DNA of 64,000 nt, taken from NCBI GenBank assembly GCA_948470475.1, contig OX419343.1, positions 25,740,378 through 25,804,377 of the forward strand, in the 5' to 3' direction. Below, one piece after another: positions 15,301-27,400 of this stretch. Below the pieces are notes generated by a model. The model was not told where the DNA came from. It did not search any database and worked only from the letters and a program-made list of their open reading frames with translations. How positions within the stretch are numbered: position 1 is the stretch's first letter; each line of letters opens with the position of its first letter. The stretch comes from Galaxea fascicularis. Taxonomy: Eukaryota; Cnidaria; Anthozoa; Scleractinia; Euphylliidae. Made by a program: the position numbers and the translations under genes.

Positions 15301-18300
15301 TACTCCTGACGATGACACCAACACCGAAGATACTGAAGGCACACTGGACCAACTTCCATCTATTGCTGAACTCGAGCTCACTGCCAACGATGATGAACTA
15401 CTTCCCCTCAGGCTACTCGTAACAACAACTGACGTCGACAACACTCCAGCAGATGATATCAGCACAGACGACACTGACCGCGATACCGATGTACTTTCAA
15501 CTATTGCCAGCCTCGAGCTACTTGCCACAGATCTCGAACTACTTCTCACTACGCCACTTGAAACAACTGATGTCGACACCACTCCTGACGATGACACCAC
15601 CAAAGAAGACACTGAAGGCAATACCGATGTACTTGGAGCTATTACCACACTCGAGCTCACTGACACAAATGATGAACTACTTCTCACTGAGCTGCTTAAA
15701 GACACTGATGGCGACACCACTGCTGACGATGAGTCCAACACAGAGGACACTGACTGCAATACTGATGTACTTTGATCTGCTGCCACACTCGACCTCACTG
15801 CCACAGAAGACGAGCTACTTCTTGCAAGACTGCTTGAAACAACTGATTGCGAGACTACTCCTGACGATGACACCAACACCGAAAATACTGAAGGCACACT
15901 GGACGAACTTCCATCTATTGCTGAACTCGAGCTCACTGCCAACGATGATGAACTACTTCCCCTCAGGCTACTCGTAACAACAACTGACGTCGACAACACT
16001 CCAGCAGATGATATCAGCACAGACGACACTGACCGCGATACCGATGTACTTTCAACTATTGCCAGCCTCGAGCTACTTGCCACAGATCTCGAACTACTTC
16101 TCACTACGCCACTTGAAACAACTGATGTCGACAACACTCCTGACGATGACACCACCAAAGAAGACACTGAAGGCAATACCGATGTACTTGGAGCTATTAC
16201 CACACTCGAGCTCACTGACACAAATGATGAACTACTTCTCACTGAGCTGCTTAAAGACACTGATGGCGACACCACTGCTGACGATGAGTCCAACACAGAG
16301 GACACTGACTGCAATACTGATGTACTTTGATCTGCTGCCACACTCGACCTCACTGCCACAGAAGACGAGCTACGTCTTGCAAGACTGCTTGAAACAACTG
16401 ATTGCGAGACTACTCCTGACGATGACAGCAACACCGAAGATACTGAAGGCACACTGGACGAACTTCCATCTATTGCTGAACTCGAGCTCACTGCCAACGA
16501 CGATAAACTACTTCCCCTCAGGCTACTCGTAACAACAACTGACGTCGACAACACTCCAGCAGATGATATCAGCACAGACGACACTGACCGCGATACCGAT
16601 GTACTTTCAACTATTGCCAGCCTCGAGCTACTTGCCACAGATCTCGAACTACTTCTCACTACGCCACTTGAAACAACTGATGTCGACACCACTCCTGACG
16701 ATGACACCACCAAGGAAGACACTGAAGGCAATACCGATGTACTTGGAGCTATTACCACACTCGAGCTCACTGACACAAATGATGAGCTACTTCTCACTGA
16801 GCTTCTTAAAGACACTGATGGCGACACCACTGCTGACGATGAGTCCAACACAGAGGACACTGACTGCAATACTGATGTACTTTGATCTGCTGCCACACTC
16901 GACCTCACTGCCACAGAAGACGAGCTACTTCTTGCAAGACTGCTTGAAACAACTGATTGCGAGACTACTCCTGACGATGACACCAACACCGAAGATACTG
17001 AAGGCACACTGGACGAACTTCCATCTATTGCTGAACTCGAGCTCACTGCCAACGATGATGAACTACTTCCCCTCAGGCTACTCGTAACAACAACTGACGT
17101 CGACAACACTCCAGCAGATGATATCAGCACAGACGACACTGACCGCGATACCGATGTACTTTCAACTATTGCCAGCCTCGAGCTACTTGCCACAGATCTC
17201 GAACTACTTCTCACTACGCCACTTGAAACAACTGATGTCGACAACACTCCTGACGATGACACCACCAAAGAAGACACTGAAGGCAATACCGATGTACTTG
17301 GAGCTATTACCACACTCGAGCTCACTGACACAAATGATGAACTACTTCTCACTGAGCTGCTTAAAGACACTGATGGCGACACCACTGCTGACGATGAGTC
17401 CAACACAGAGGACACTGACTGCAATACTGATGTACTTTGATCTGCTGCCACACTCGACCTCACTGCCACAGAAGACGAGCTACTTCTTGCAAGACTTCTT
17501 GAAACAACTGATTGCGAGACTACTCCTGACGATGACACCAACACCGAAGATACTGAAGGCACACTGGACGAACTTCCATCTATTGCTGAACTCGAGCTCA
17601 CTGCCAACGATGATGAACTACTTCCCCTCAGGCTACTCGTAACAACAACTGACGTCGACAACACTCCAGCAGATGATATCAGCACAGACGACACTGACCG
17701 CGATACCGATGTACTTTCAACTATTGCCAGCCTCGAGCTACTTGCCACAGATCTCGAACTACTTCTCACTACGCCACTTGAAACAACTGATGTCGACAAC
17801 ACTCCTGACGATGACACCACCAAAGAAGACACTGAAGGCAATACCGATGTACTTGGAGCTATTACCACACTCGAGCTCACTGACACAAATGATGAACTAC
17901 TTCTCACTGAGCTGCTTAAAGACACTGATGGCGACACCACTGCTGACGATGAGTCCAACACAGAGGACACTGACTGCAATACTGATGTACTTTGATCTGC
18001 TGCCACACTCGACCTCACTGCCACAGAAGACGAGCTACTTCTTGCAAGACTGCTTGAAACAACTGATTGCGAGACTACTCCTGACGATGACACCAACACC
18101 GAAGATACTGAAGGCACACTGGACGAACTTCCATCTATTGCTGAACTCGAGCTCACTGCCAACGATGATGAACTACTTCCCCTCAGGCTACTCGTAACAA
18201 CAACTGACGTCGACAACACTCCAGCAGATGATATCAGCACAGACGACACTGACCGCGATACCGATGTACTTTCAACTATTGCCAGCCTCGAGCTACTTGC

Positions 18301-20150
18301 CACAGATCTCGAACTACTTCTCACTACGCCACTTGAAACAACTGATGTCGACAACACTCCTGACGATGACACCACCAAAGAAGACACTGAAGGCAATACC
18401 GATGTACTTGGAGCTATTACCACACTCGAGCTCACTGACACAAATGATGAACTACTTCTCACTGAGCTGCTTAAAGACACTGATGGCGACACCACTGCTG
18501 ACGATGAGTCCAACATAGAGGACACTGACTGCAATACTGATGTACTTTGATCTGCTGCCACACTCGACCTCACTGCCACAGAAGACGAGCTACTTCTTGC
18601 AAGACTGCTTGAAACAACTGATTGCGAGACTACTCCTGACGATGACACCAACACCGAAGATACTGAAGGCACACTGGACCAACTTCCATCTATTGCTGAA
18701 CTCGAGCTCACTGCCAACGATGATGAACTACTTCCCCTCAGGCTACTCGTAACAACAACTGACGTCGACAACACTCCAGCAGATGATATCAGCACAGACG
18801 ACACTGACCGCGATACCGATGTACTTTCAACTATTGCCAGCCTCGAGCTACTTGCCACAGATCTCGAACTACTTCTCACTACGCCACTTGAAACAACTGA
18901 TGTCGACAACACTCCTGACGATGACACCACCAAAGAAGACACTGAAGGCAATACCGATGTACTTGGAGCTATTACCACACTCGAGCTCACTGACACAAAT
19001 GATGAGCTACTTCTCACTGAGCTGCTTAAAGACACTGATGGCGACACCACTGCTGACGATGAGTCCAACACAGAGGACACTGACTGCAATACTGATGTAC
19101 TTTGATCTGCTGCCACACTCGACCTCACTGCCACAGAAGACGAGCTACTTCTTGCAAGACTGCTTGAAACAACTGATTGCGAGACTACTCCTGACGATGA
19201 CACCAACACCGAAGATACTGAAGGCACACTGGACGAACTTCCATCTATTGCTGAACTCGAGCTCACTGCCAACGATGATGAACTACTTCCCCTCAGGCTA
19301 CTCGTAACAACAACTGACGTCGACAACACTCCAGCAGATGATATCAGCACAGACGACACTGACCGCGATACCGATGTACTTTCAACTATTGCCAGCCTCG
19401 AGCTACTTGCCACAGATCTCGAACTACTTCTCACTACGCCACTTGAAACAACTGATGTCGACAACACTCCTGACGATGACACCACCAAAGAAGACACTGA
19501 AGGCAATACCGATGTACTTGGAGCTATTACCACACTCGAGCTCACTGACACAAATGATGAACTACTTCTCACTGAGCTGCTTAAAGACACTGATGGCGAC
19601 ACCACTGCTGACGATGAGTCCAACACAGAGGACACTGACTGCAATACTGATGTACTTTGATCTGCTGCCACACTCGACCTCACTGCCACAGAAGACGAGC
19701 TATTTGAAGACGCTGATGGTGACGCCACTGTTGGCAATGAGTCCATGGGTGAAGCGGATGTTTTTAGCGTGAATGTGGAAGGACGTTTAGAAGAGCTGAG
19801 GTTTAGGACGCCTGTTTCCGTGTGTAAAATTGTGTACTTTGTAGGGGCAGGGGAAAGATAATATGCTTGCGTTGAAAAAGTGCTTGATGACAGTGATGAG
19901 CTTATCAAAGATGCTTGAACGGAGGTGGAGGTTAGGTCTTGCGTTTGTTGAGGGTCTTGCAAGAGGTTGTTTGTTATGCCCGATCCAATAGCAGTTGAGC
20001 TTCTTAATTGTAATATTGTTGTGGTCCCCTGTATATTCTGTTTGTTGGTTGACATTCCTTTGAGATCGTTTGTGAAAGACATTGTGACCACTTCTCCCAG
20101 TGTTAGCCACAAAATAAACAGGGAGGCGGCTTTGGAGGCCGTCAAATATT
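399..20150 (-). CDS. Giant Ser/Val-rich tandem-repeat protein (single ~19.7-kb exon, gene partial)
   Basis: An uninterrupted minus-strand reading frame of about 6,600 codons. After a short unique N-terminal part (hydrophobic SLFILWLTLG, then Ser/Thr-rich) come about 34 copies of a 185-residue unit of almost only Ser and Val with some Ala, Arg, Thr, Gly and Leu, then about 150 unique Ser-rich residues. No Cys-rich or enzymatic domain is visible. The frame formally opens with TTG at 20145 directly after an in-frame stop. The first ATG is 21 codons later and would lose the hydrophobic stretch, so an upstream exon probably supplies Met; a branch-like ctaat, a pyrimidine tract and AG end at 20151. 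At the other end a perfect GTAAGT donor begins at 398, so the frame's stop at 310 is probably intronic and the last exon(s) lie outside the window. Likely secreted or surface, mucin- or adhesin-like, but no family is recognised. Near-identical units suggest recent amplification, and the copy number may be an assembly estimate. Confidence 0.8.
780..19735 (-). repeat. Tandem array, 555-bp unit x ~34, coding
   Basis: Units recur every 555 bp from 1020 to 19338 with only scattered single-base differences. One unit (2130-2687) is 558 bp, an in-frame +3. Edges are degenerate at about 780-835 and 19700-19735. Each unit translates on the minus strand to 185 residues, which split into four related sub-repeats of 46, 46, 46 and 47 residues. 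Each sub-repeat opens with R-S/G-S-S and has a central Ser-Val-Ser-Ser core, so the array is a repeat of a repeat. The period is divisible by three, so copy-number changes keep the frame. The plus strand of each unit also has a 174-codon open frame ending at the same TAA; I treat these as shadows. Confidence 0.95.
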
Positions 20151-20228
20151 CTTAACACAAGTCAAAAGGAAAAAAGAGTGGTAAATTGATTAGAAACTTG
20201 AATTAAAGAAGCAAGAGCAATAAAGTAT

Positions 20229-20402
20229 ATTTGCATTTCAGCCATCTTTCGAATTTTGTGGTGCGTTCGAGGAGTGTAAAGCGCAAAACTCTGGTTGATC
20301 ATTCTCGGGAGACAGAAAGGAGTCTCCTGCTATTACCAATATTTACAGTGCAACGACAATAACGAAAACGATATCTTTATTTTTTATAGAAATAATTATT
20401 GG
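20229..20402 (-). promoter_or_regulatory. Possible promoter elements upstream of the giant gene
   Basis: Read on the minus strand, the sequence holds an octamer ATGCAAAT at 20236-20229, a TATA-like TATAAAAA near 20388-20381 and a CCAAT at 20402-20398. Spacing is not canonical, since CCAAT lies too close to TATA, and the region is AT-rich, so chance matches are likely. The region also overlaps the candidate plus-strand exons. Weak evidence only. Confidence 0.15.
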
Positions 20403-20580
20403 GTTCCATGGAAAAGATCTTGACTTTTTAAATTACTGTATTTTTGTAGGTAAATCTGTAATCGTCCAGTGCAGGAGAAACGACATACACAAAAAGTATG
20501 AAACGGAGTTGTATATCGCTGGTAAGACCAAGAGTTTGAAAAAGTTTCATAAGAAGTGGAAGTTCAAGCCCAAGTCGTAA
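20242..20580 (+). CDS. Unrecognised candidate 3' exon pair
   Basis: Two plus-strand segments have consistent splice sites and phases. Segment 20242-20293 follows an acceptor (gcatttcag) and ends before gttgat. Segment 20450-20580 follows tttttgtag and ends in TAA. Joined, they read a Cys-containing stretch (EFCGAFEECKAQNSG) followed by a basic tail ending KKFHKKWKFKPKS. The Lys/Arg-rich tail with aromatic residues looks protein-like, but I recognise no family. No upstream exon was found, and everything to the left is the giant antisense exon, so this could be a pseudogene fragment or chance. The segments would be the end of a larger gene or a small nested one. Confidence 0.25.
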
Positions 20581-20956
20581 TTTTGTTTCTAGTATTGTAA
20601 GTGTAGCAAATGCTTTTGTATATTATCCCCAGGTTGGTTTTTTTGCGAGCGTTATGTGTTATGCGTGTGTGCGTATGTCAGTGTGGGTGTACATGTAACT
20701 GTTTGGCTGTAATACCCTCCTTTATGTATGTAGAGAGATTGTATTTCTTCAACGTGTACTAGTGAAACAAGAAACGGAGGAAAAAAATACTTTATTGAAA
20801 CTCGGTCGTTTGCACTACCGGATTTAAAATAAATGTTAACGGCGGAACCTATGGAACCTGTGGAGAGCTGCGGAACCCACAAAATAATCATTTATTTCTT
20901 TCCTGCTAGCGTAATCCAATGAAAGTCAAATATACAAATAAATCATGATATTTACC

Positions 20957-21046
20957 CAGGAAACTCCACCCACCCACCAATCGAACCCAGGCCACATTGG
21001 TGGGAGGCGAGAGTTTTCACCACTGCACCACTTTCGCCACTACTCC
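20957..21046 (-). mobile_element. tRNA-derived SINE fragment (same family as 22157)
   Basis: On the minus strand the segment has the box-A-like GTGGTGCAGTGGTGA, the CTCGCCTCCCACCAATGTGG block and a box-B-like GGGTTCGATT. These match the head of the element at 22157-22440. The body is missing. Confidence 0.6.
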
Positions 21047-21702
21047 CCAAATAAAGAATCAAGAAAAAGGAATCGACCCTTTAAATATCTCGTCATTTAT
21101 GCCTTTTTCTTCGCACTACCTTCCAGAATCATAACGAGAATTACATCCCTCTCAACGACTGATTTTTCTCTTCTCCTCTAGCGCTACCACCAAAATCAAG
21201 AATAGAAACATTCGGGAATTCACTGCAAGTTGATCTACTAAGCGCTGCTGCAAAGTTATCTCAGTGTACCATGTGCTCCTAATGCGCGTGATTTGAGATT
21301 AGGTCTTTATGGCCTTGATTTTTCGTTGCATCGTATCAACTTAGACCAAAGTGTTGTGACAGCATTCCCAACTAAATCGGTCATTTCGTTATTACGTTCG
21401 GATCACAAAATCGGTGGACGTCAACTAAGAGAAATACAGGGCAACCACGTTCCACAAGACAAGAGGAGTCCAAGGAAACACCAACGAGTTAGGTCGAAAC
21501 TGGTGGAAACAATATGTCGCTAAAACGAAACTCTCGCGTTTTCAGTAACCGCGAGAAACTGGGTCCATCCGGCAAAAAGAAGAGTCTATAATCTCAGTTT
21601 TATGAAAATTTTTTATTAGCGATGATTACTTCGAAAAGCTGCAACACGAACTATTATTAAATTTACTGTCGCAACATTTCTTTTTTCGTTCAATATATAA
21701 TA

Positions 21703-21843
21703 AAACAATTATTAGCTTCGGTTATGTGATGTCCAGAATAATCAAACTCGAGATAAGAGTTATTTCGGCTTCGGTTGATAACTCTTAGCGCGACCTTGAT
21801 TATTCTGGATATCGCAAAAACCTCATCCAATAATTGTTTATAA
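21703..21843. mobile_element. Palindromic MITE
   Basis: The outer arms AAACAATTATT and AATAATTGTTTA pair, as do the inner arms gtccagaataatcaa (about 21731-21745) and ttgattattctgga (about 21795-21809), and gataagagttat with ataactctta. The whole segment would fold into one long hairpin. It has no ORF and is a typical non-autonomous palindromic element. Confidence 0.6.
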
Positions 21844-21844
21844 A

Positions 21845-22026
21845 CATAACATGATAAGAATCCCAGTTGGCGGGAGGCAGACCAGTGGACTATTTACAAG
21901 GATGACTAAGGCGTTGAACCAGGTACTAGTTACTCAGACCAGCAGCTTGTGGCCAGAGCGGGATTTCAACCCCGGTCACCGCATTGAAATCCAGCGCCCT
22001 AGACCACTCGGCCATACTGCCTCCAA
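21845..22026 (-). mobile_element. tRNA-derived SINE, family B
   Basis: Read on the minus strand it begins GGAGGCAGTATGGCCGAGTG (box A, Leu-tRNA-like), with a box-B-like GGGGTTGAAATCCC about 40 bases on. A non-tRNA body follows, ending near GGGATTCTTATCATG. A second copy of the same organisation lies at 42530-42668. It is not a functional tRNA, since the anticodon arm is degenerate. Confidence 0.7.
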
Positions 22027-22156
22027 CTCATATACTTCATTTATTCACGTTTTTCCACAAACCTAAATTACAAAGTATCACTAGATAAAATAGTGGAGAT
22101 GGAGGCACCCAAAAGCGCCTTGGAAGCATGCAAAGGATGCTCCCATGAAACAAACT

Positions 22157-22440
22157 AGGGGAGTAGGATTGGCGCAGTGGTGAGAGTGCTCGCCTTCCAC
22201 CAATGTGTCCCGGGTTCGATTCCCGCACTCGGCGTCATAAGTGGGCTGAGTTTGTTGGTTCTCTACTCTGCTCCGAGGGGTTTTTCATCGGTTTTCCCCT
22301 CACCTCAAAAATCAACCCATTTGATTCGATTTGAGAATTGTTAAGATTTCGAATTTTAAAGCTTATTATTGTAAGGCGCATTTGACCATATTCACATGTA
22401 AAAATATTATTATTAATTATTATTATTATGAACATGTTCA
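22157..22440 (+). mobile_element. tRNA-derived SINE, family A
   Basis: The head has box A (GGCGCAGTGGTGAGAGTGC) and box B (GGGTTCGATTCCC) at pol III spacing. A unique body (GAGTTTGTTGGTTCTCTACT, then CGGTTTTCCCCTCACC) follows, and the element ends in an ATT-rich tail at about 22405-22430. This structure matches a SINE family I recall as abundant in corals. A minus-strand fragment lies at 20957-21046. Confidence 0.75.
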
Positions 22441-23329
22441 CACAAAAGGATTCCGTAGGTATGTATAGCCTACACACTTATATAGCTGACGTTAATATTC
22501 TACCTCTACGTAGACTGACATTTTTTCAGGATTTTTTTTTTTTGCTATCAAAATCATTGTTTCATCACTGTTAACGTGTAAGATATCCTTGTATTCATGT
22601 ATCATTTAGTTTGTCTTGTTTTGTTTTCTATATCGCGTTCCTTTCCTCGCCCGTCCTATCACAGCGTAAATCCTAAAAATAAGCAAGCGTCCTGACATAC
22701 TAAACTTAGAAATGCCAGACAATTATTCAGCGAAGTGGAGATGGCTATTGGTGGATATTTACCTCAGAAATGATGATTTTGAACTCATTTATTCCTACCA
22801 ACGATTACGATTTTCGCGCTAGTTGCTCGGAAGAGAATATCACTTTCAATCCCGAGGAAGAGTAGCCAATCAGAGCGCGCGAAATATACTTTAGGCATTA
22901 GATAGTGATAAGATAATTTTAACAAACTGGAGAGAAAGGGTGACGTTTAAAGAATTCAAATTATTTGCTAATTACTTTTGACCCTTTATTTCGCTTCATG
23001 TTTCTATTCCCTTGATAAAAGCCTTTGTAAAGGATTATTTTAATAAAAATTCCATTACAGCCACGTATGTGTTTGAGAACAACACGCAACATCGAGAAAG
23101 TGATGTAAAATTTTAGCAAAGTCGCTTTCACTTGGATCAAACAGAAATGAGAATCCGATGTCACTCCGTTCCGCATATGAGCTGGTTACGCTGGCGACTA
23201 CATTATCATCTTGTAATGTTTATTTTCTCACCTTTCCAAAGTAGTAATTTATTTGAACTTTCTATTAAACTGGACTGACTTTGAGCGGTGAATGCCATAA
23301 TAAGCTCTTTCGCGTTCCTTTCATTCTAT

Positions 23330-23757
23330 TGGCAGAATCAGAAAATATCTTTCGCGAACGGATACTGAGCGCATTGTCCATGCCTTCGTTTTATCGAAAT
23401 TGGATTATTGTAATACTTTGTTTTATGGAATTCCCTCTCGTGTTAATGACAGAATAATTTTTTAGTTACTGTTGCTTAAGCACAAATGTCTTCATGGCCT
23501 TGCCCCGGTGTATATTGATAATGACCTGTTACATCATTACACTCCCTGTGGTTCTCTTCATTCTAGTGATTCCAACCTCCTAATTATCCCGAAGACTACT
23601 ACGGTTACGTACGGAGATAGATCTTTTGCGGCACTTGTTCCGAAGTTTATAATATGGAATCAGCTACCGCTCGCCATTAGACAAAGTAACTCTGCTGATT
23701 GTTTTAAAAGGGCTTTGAAAACGTACCTGTTTCGTGAGAGCTCTCTCTTTTAGTTGG
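23330..23757 (+). pseudogene. CR1/L2-like non-LTR retrotransposon RT C-terminus, decayed
   Basis: Two blocks resemble the C-terminal end of CR1/L2-type reverse transcriptases. About 23360-23456 reads like TERIVHAFVLSKLDYCNTLFYGIP. After a deletion, 23472-23756 reads KHKCLHGLAPVYI ... YGDRSFAALVPKFIIWNQLP ... FKRALKTYLFRESSLF. The two blocks are not in one continuous frame and the N-terminal domains are absent, so this is a 5'-truncated dead copy. A (TTG)n tail at 23876-23896 fits the simple-repeat 3' ends of this group. Confidence 0.8.
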
Positions 23758-23970
23758 CGTTTATTGAATACCATATTTTATCATCTTTGTTTGTATTACT
23801 ATTAGCTTTCAAACTCTATGTAAGTTTCAAACTCTATGTACCACTTTTTGTTTTTTTTCTTGGTATAAATAAATGTTGCTGTTGTTGTTGTTGTAGCTAA
23901 AATATATATATTTGTAGTATAGGAAATCGTACGACCTCGAGTACAATTCGTGATTAATAGGTACGAGTAA

Positions 23971-24112
23971 TTTTGAACGTTCTCAAAATTGCACGGGCCT
24001 TTAGGCTCGTGCAATTTGAGAACTTTCAAAATCAGAAATCCTTCTCAAATCAAATCTTTCTCAAATTGCACTCGCCTAAAGGCTCGTGCAATTTTGAGAA
24101 CGTTCAAAATCA
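23971..24112. mobile_element. Palindromic MITE with ~36-bp terminal inverted repeats
   Basis: The left arm (attttgaacgttctcaaaat, gcacgg, cctttagg) is the reverse complement of the right arm (cctaaagg, cgtgca, attttgagaacgttcaaaat). The arms are at about 23971-24006 and 24077-24112 around a spacer with a shorter degenerate copy. It is noncoding. Confidence 0.75.
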
Positions 24113-24479
24113 CGTGTGCGATTTTTTTATTTATAGTTCGCTCAGCAAAACTACGAATTGTATGAAGTCGCGCAACTTGTAAATTATTACAAATTTTAAT
24201 AAATTAGTCCAACAAATCAATCCAGAGAATGGTAACTTCGGTTTATGTGCCTTTTCGTCCAGTTTCATCTATCAAAACGTTCAAACTTGCAGCGTTTGGC
24301 GATTCTTACGCACTGTTGCCAAGGAAACTTAATAGGTACTCCTGCCGAGTACTATTTGGGATTAATTGTACTGCTCTCGACCAATCAGAATTAAGTTATT
24401 TTGTTGAGTGTACTATAATTATTATTATAATTATAAGCTCATACTGGCGATTTCAACTGTCCTTGTTTGCCCAATAAAA

Positions 24480-27400
24480 TTAACAAGTAATGGCATTACA
24501 ATGCTGTACAATTTGGAACAGAAGACGTTCCAAAAAACATTACTACGTCGTACTTACTCGGTCTTGAAAATCTTTCCCGTCGAACTTTTTAACAAGCAAG
24601 GCTTTCTTGCGGTTGAACAGCGCGTATTCAGAGACAAACAAGACCGATTTTCGTGGCTTCAGTAGTCAAAATATTTCGTCAGATGAGACTGATTCATTTA
24701 CAGTTATTAATCAACATTTAACAATTATCTTTGAGAATAAATGTTCCCGATCATCGTGAATCCGTTGTACAAAAAAGGCTTTAAGGATTAACTCGTACAA
24801 AATTCGACTCCTACCTGAAAAACGCTAAGCAGTCGCGGAGTCCTTAAATTTGAATTTCGCGAAAAAAAAATGGGGCAACAAAATGAAGCCAGAGACTGAG
24901 CTGACTTTGTTTTCGTTTGCATAAGTAACTACAAGGCTTGCACGCAAATCCAAGTCGAGAGAAAGAAAGAACGGCCTTCTCGTGATATAAATTCATGCAA
25001 ATACACGCTCGGTTTTGTGGCAGTATTCTTGTCAAAGCATTAATTGTAATCCTCCCTTTAAGTAGCGATGTGGCATTGTTATTTGTTATTGCGCAAGCTC
25101 GGCGTACGCTAAGTAGTGAATTTGGTACTTCAATGTTCAGCAGACAGTTTGTGCACTGCGCAGAGAATTATAATTACTACACACGATTAAAGCAGTAATA
25201 AACGAGAAGCAACTGCTTACAAAATTAAGAGCCAAACGATAACCTATTTTACAGTGGCAAAATAAAGAACTGTTAAACTATTATGCGTTTGGCTTACCTC
25301 GTGTGGTAAATTTGCATGCTTCCCAGTCTTTAACTTTCATGGTGCCTCTTGAAACGAAGATACCAAGATCAGCTCGCCTGGCCGTTCCATAACTTCTGAT
25401 ATTCACTCGACTTCATTGAACAATTTGTAAGTAAGTGAAATACTGCAGCCGTGAGCGATGGACAGCAAGATACAATTTGATTCCCCAAAACTGCTGTCTT
25501 CATTAACATCACATTCCGAAAAACCTTTGCAAGGATCGATCGACCGCAAGCAAGACAACAATGAAGGTGAACCGTTTGTTCTCGAACTCTCCCTGGAATA
25601 CTTTGCTTGCTACCAAATGCGCTTTGTTCTGGAAAAAACCGCTCCAAACTAGATTCAACCGTAGCCGTCCAATAACAAAGTGGTAAGTTTCACACTTTTA
25701 AAACACCAATCGCTGACCAATGCAAACAGCCTGCCGGTCTCTACCCTGCATTTGTACACGTAATGATATTCAGATATTTTTTCACAATAGCAGCTGATGA
25801 CTAGTTCTCCCTCGCCTACGCTCTTACACTTTATTATTAAAACCTTTGTAAACTTAGAAAAATAGCCGGCATTGACCAGCTCAGCCATGCGTCACAATAA
25901 AAGCCATTCGGTTTCTGCCAATGAATGCATCGTATTACCACAATTTGTTTAGTTGAAACTGTTGATGGCTTTCCCATAGACGCCAAGTTCTTGGTACTAT
26001 AAAGTGGTAAATCGATTCAAAATTTAATATTCTGTGGTGAAAAAAACCTGTTTATATTTGAGATGCTTGTGTGTTATGTAGTGTCTTTTGCGGTCGACAC
26101 CTGCTGCACACTACGACAGTGCGCATCGCTAAGAATATGAAGCATAATCGGGAAGTATGGCAGTTATTTCAGTCTCCCCTCATGCAAGAGATGGTCTTGA
26201 GTGGCACAAAATGACGATTTAAAAAATGACATAAAATTAATCCACTTTGTAAACTATTTACTCTGCTGAGCAAATAATCACTTGCTCATAAACCACGGAG
26301 GAAATAAGTATTAAACAAGAACTACAAAATGTAATTAAGTTTGCACTTTACAAAGCCACAACTTATTCAGCTTGAACTAAGAGTATCAACTATTTAGTGA
26401 ATTGACAATTTTCACACATACTCGTAAAAGGGACCTTGAAACGCCTCAATAAACAAACACGGCGACTGATAAACGTCGTATCAACGATTATCGCACTCAT
26501 CGAATATAATAACTATGTAGTAATGACGTTGATAGGCCGCCTGACGAGTTATATACAAATTCATATCACAGAGAAACGAATTACAAAGAGAATTAGACAT
26601 TCCTTCGAGAGTTCTCTTTAGCACCATTTTAAGGAGTTGCGTCAGAGATAGCTTAGAGAATAGCGGACCAATTTAGAGGGCAAAAATTACAAGCTGAAGG
26701 GTTGTAGGCGTGTTTGCTTTTTTCTATTTGTCAGCTGACGAGTAACACATGTCAAAAACGACATATATCTGACTGTCGCTCTTTGCCAAAGGTTCTAAGA
26801 CGTGAGCTTTTTCAGACCTTTTCAGTGTTATATACAATGTTAATGTGCCTGGAGTCACGAAACACTACTTAACCCGCCCATTTGACACGTTTTGTCTACA
26901 ACCGAGAACATAACAATGAAATGAAATATTGGAGCTCTGTTTGTCGTACCAGACTCGATGTTGCCCATGCTTAAATATAGTTCTTCAGAATCAAATACAG
27001 CGAACCAACGCTGTCTTCGTCTAAACGTAAATAAACATGAATTTATCCATAGCTGCAATCAAATGAATTACAGAACTGTTCTCACGACGCCCATTTTGGT
27101 TCAAGAGGGTCCGTTCTAAAAAATATTCAGGTAATCGATAGGCGAACGCTAAGCTGAAGTTTCACGGAACTGAAAATGAAATTAATACTGAAAAAAAGGC
27201 TACAACGAGCAGGATAAAAAGATGGAAAGAAATCCGGAAAAAAGGGAGTAAAGCTTTTGTTTTGTAAGTTTGCAGGCAAAATTTTGAAAAACAAACAAAT
27301 GGGCAGTCCACGAGAGCAGGCAAACATTCGCTATCGGGCGATAACAAACTTATCGCACGGCAAATAAGCGTAGAGGCGATTGTATTTTCCATTTGCGAAA

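Noticed and set aside
663..19772. Thirty-odd plus-strand ORFs of 174 codons (MISAQTTLT ... FPSGYS)
   Set aside because: They are the antisense of the 555-bp coding unit, one per unit with the same stop. The minus frame is open through the whole array, so these are shadows.
21950..22025. A tRNA-Leu-like gene on the minus strand
   Set aside because: The anticodon arm is degenerate and the segment is the head of a SINE with a second dispersed copy at 42530.
22400..22440. CRISPR-like or regular short repeats
   Set aside because: Only AT-rich simple sequence at a SINE tail; no repeat-spacer structure exists anywhere in the window.
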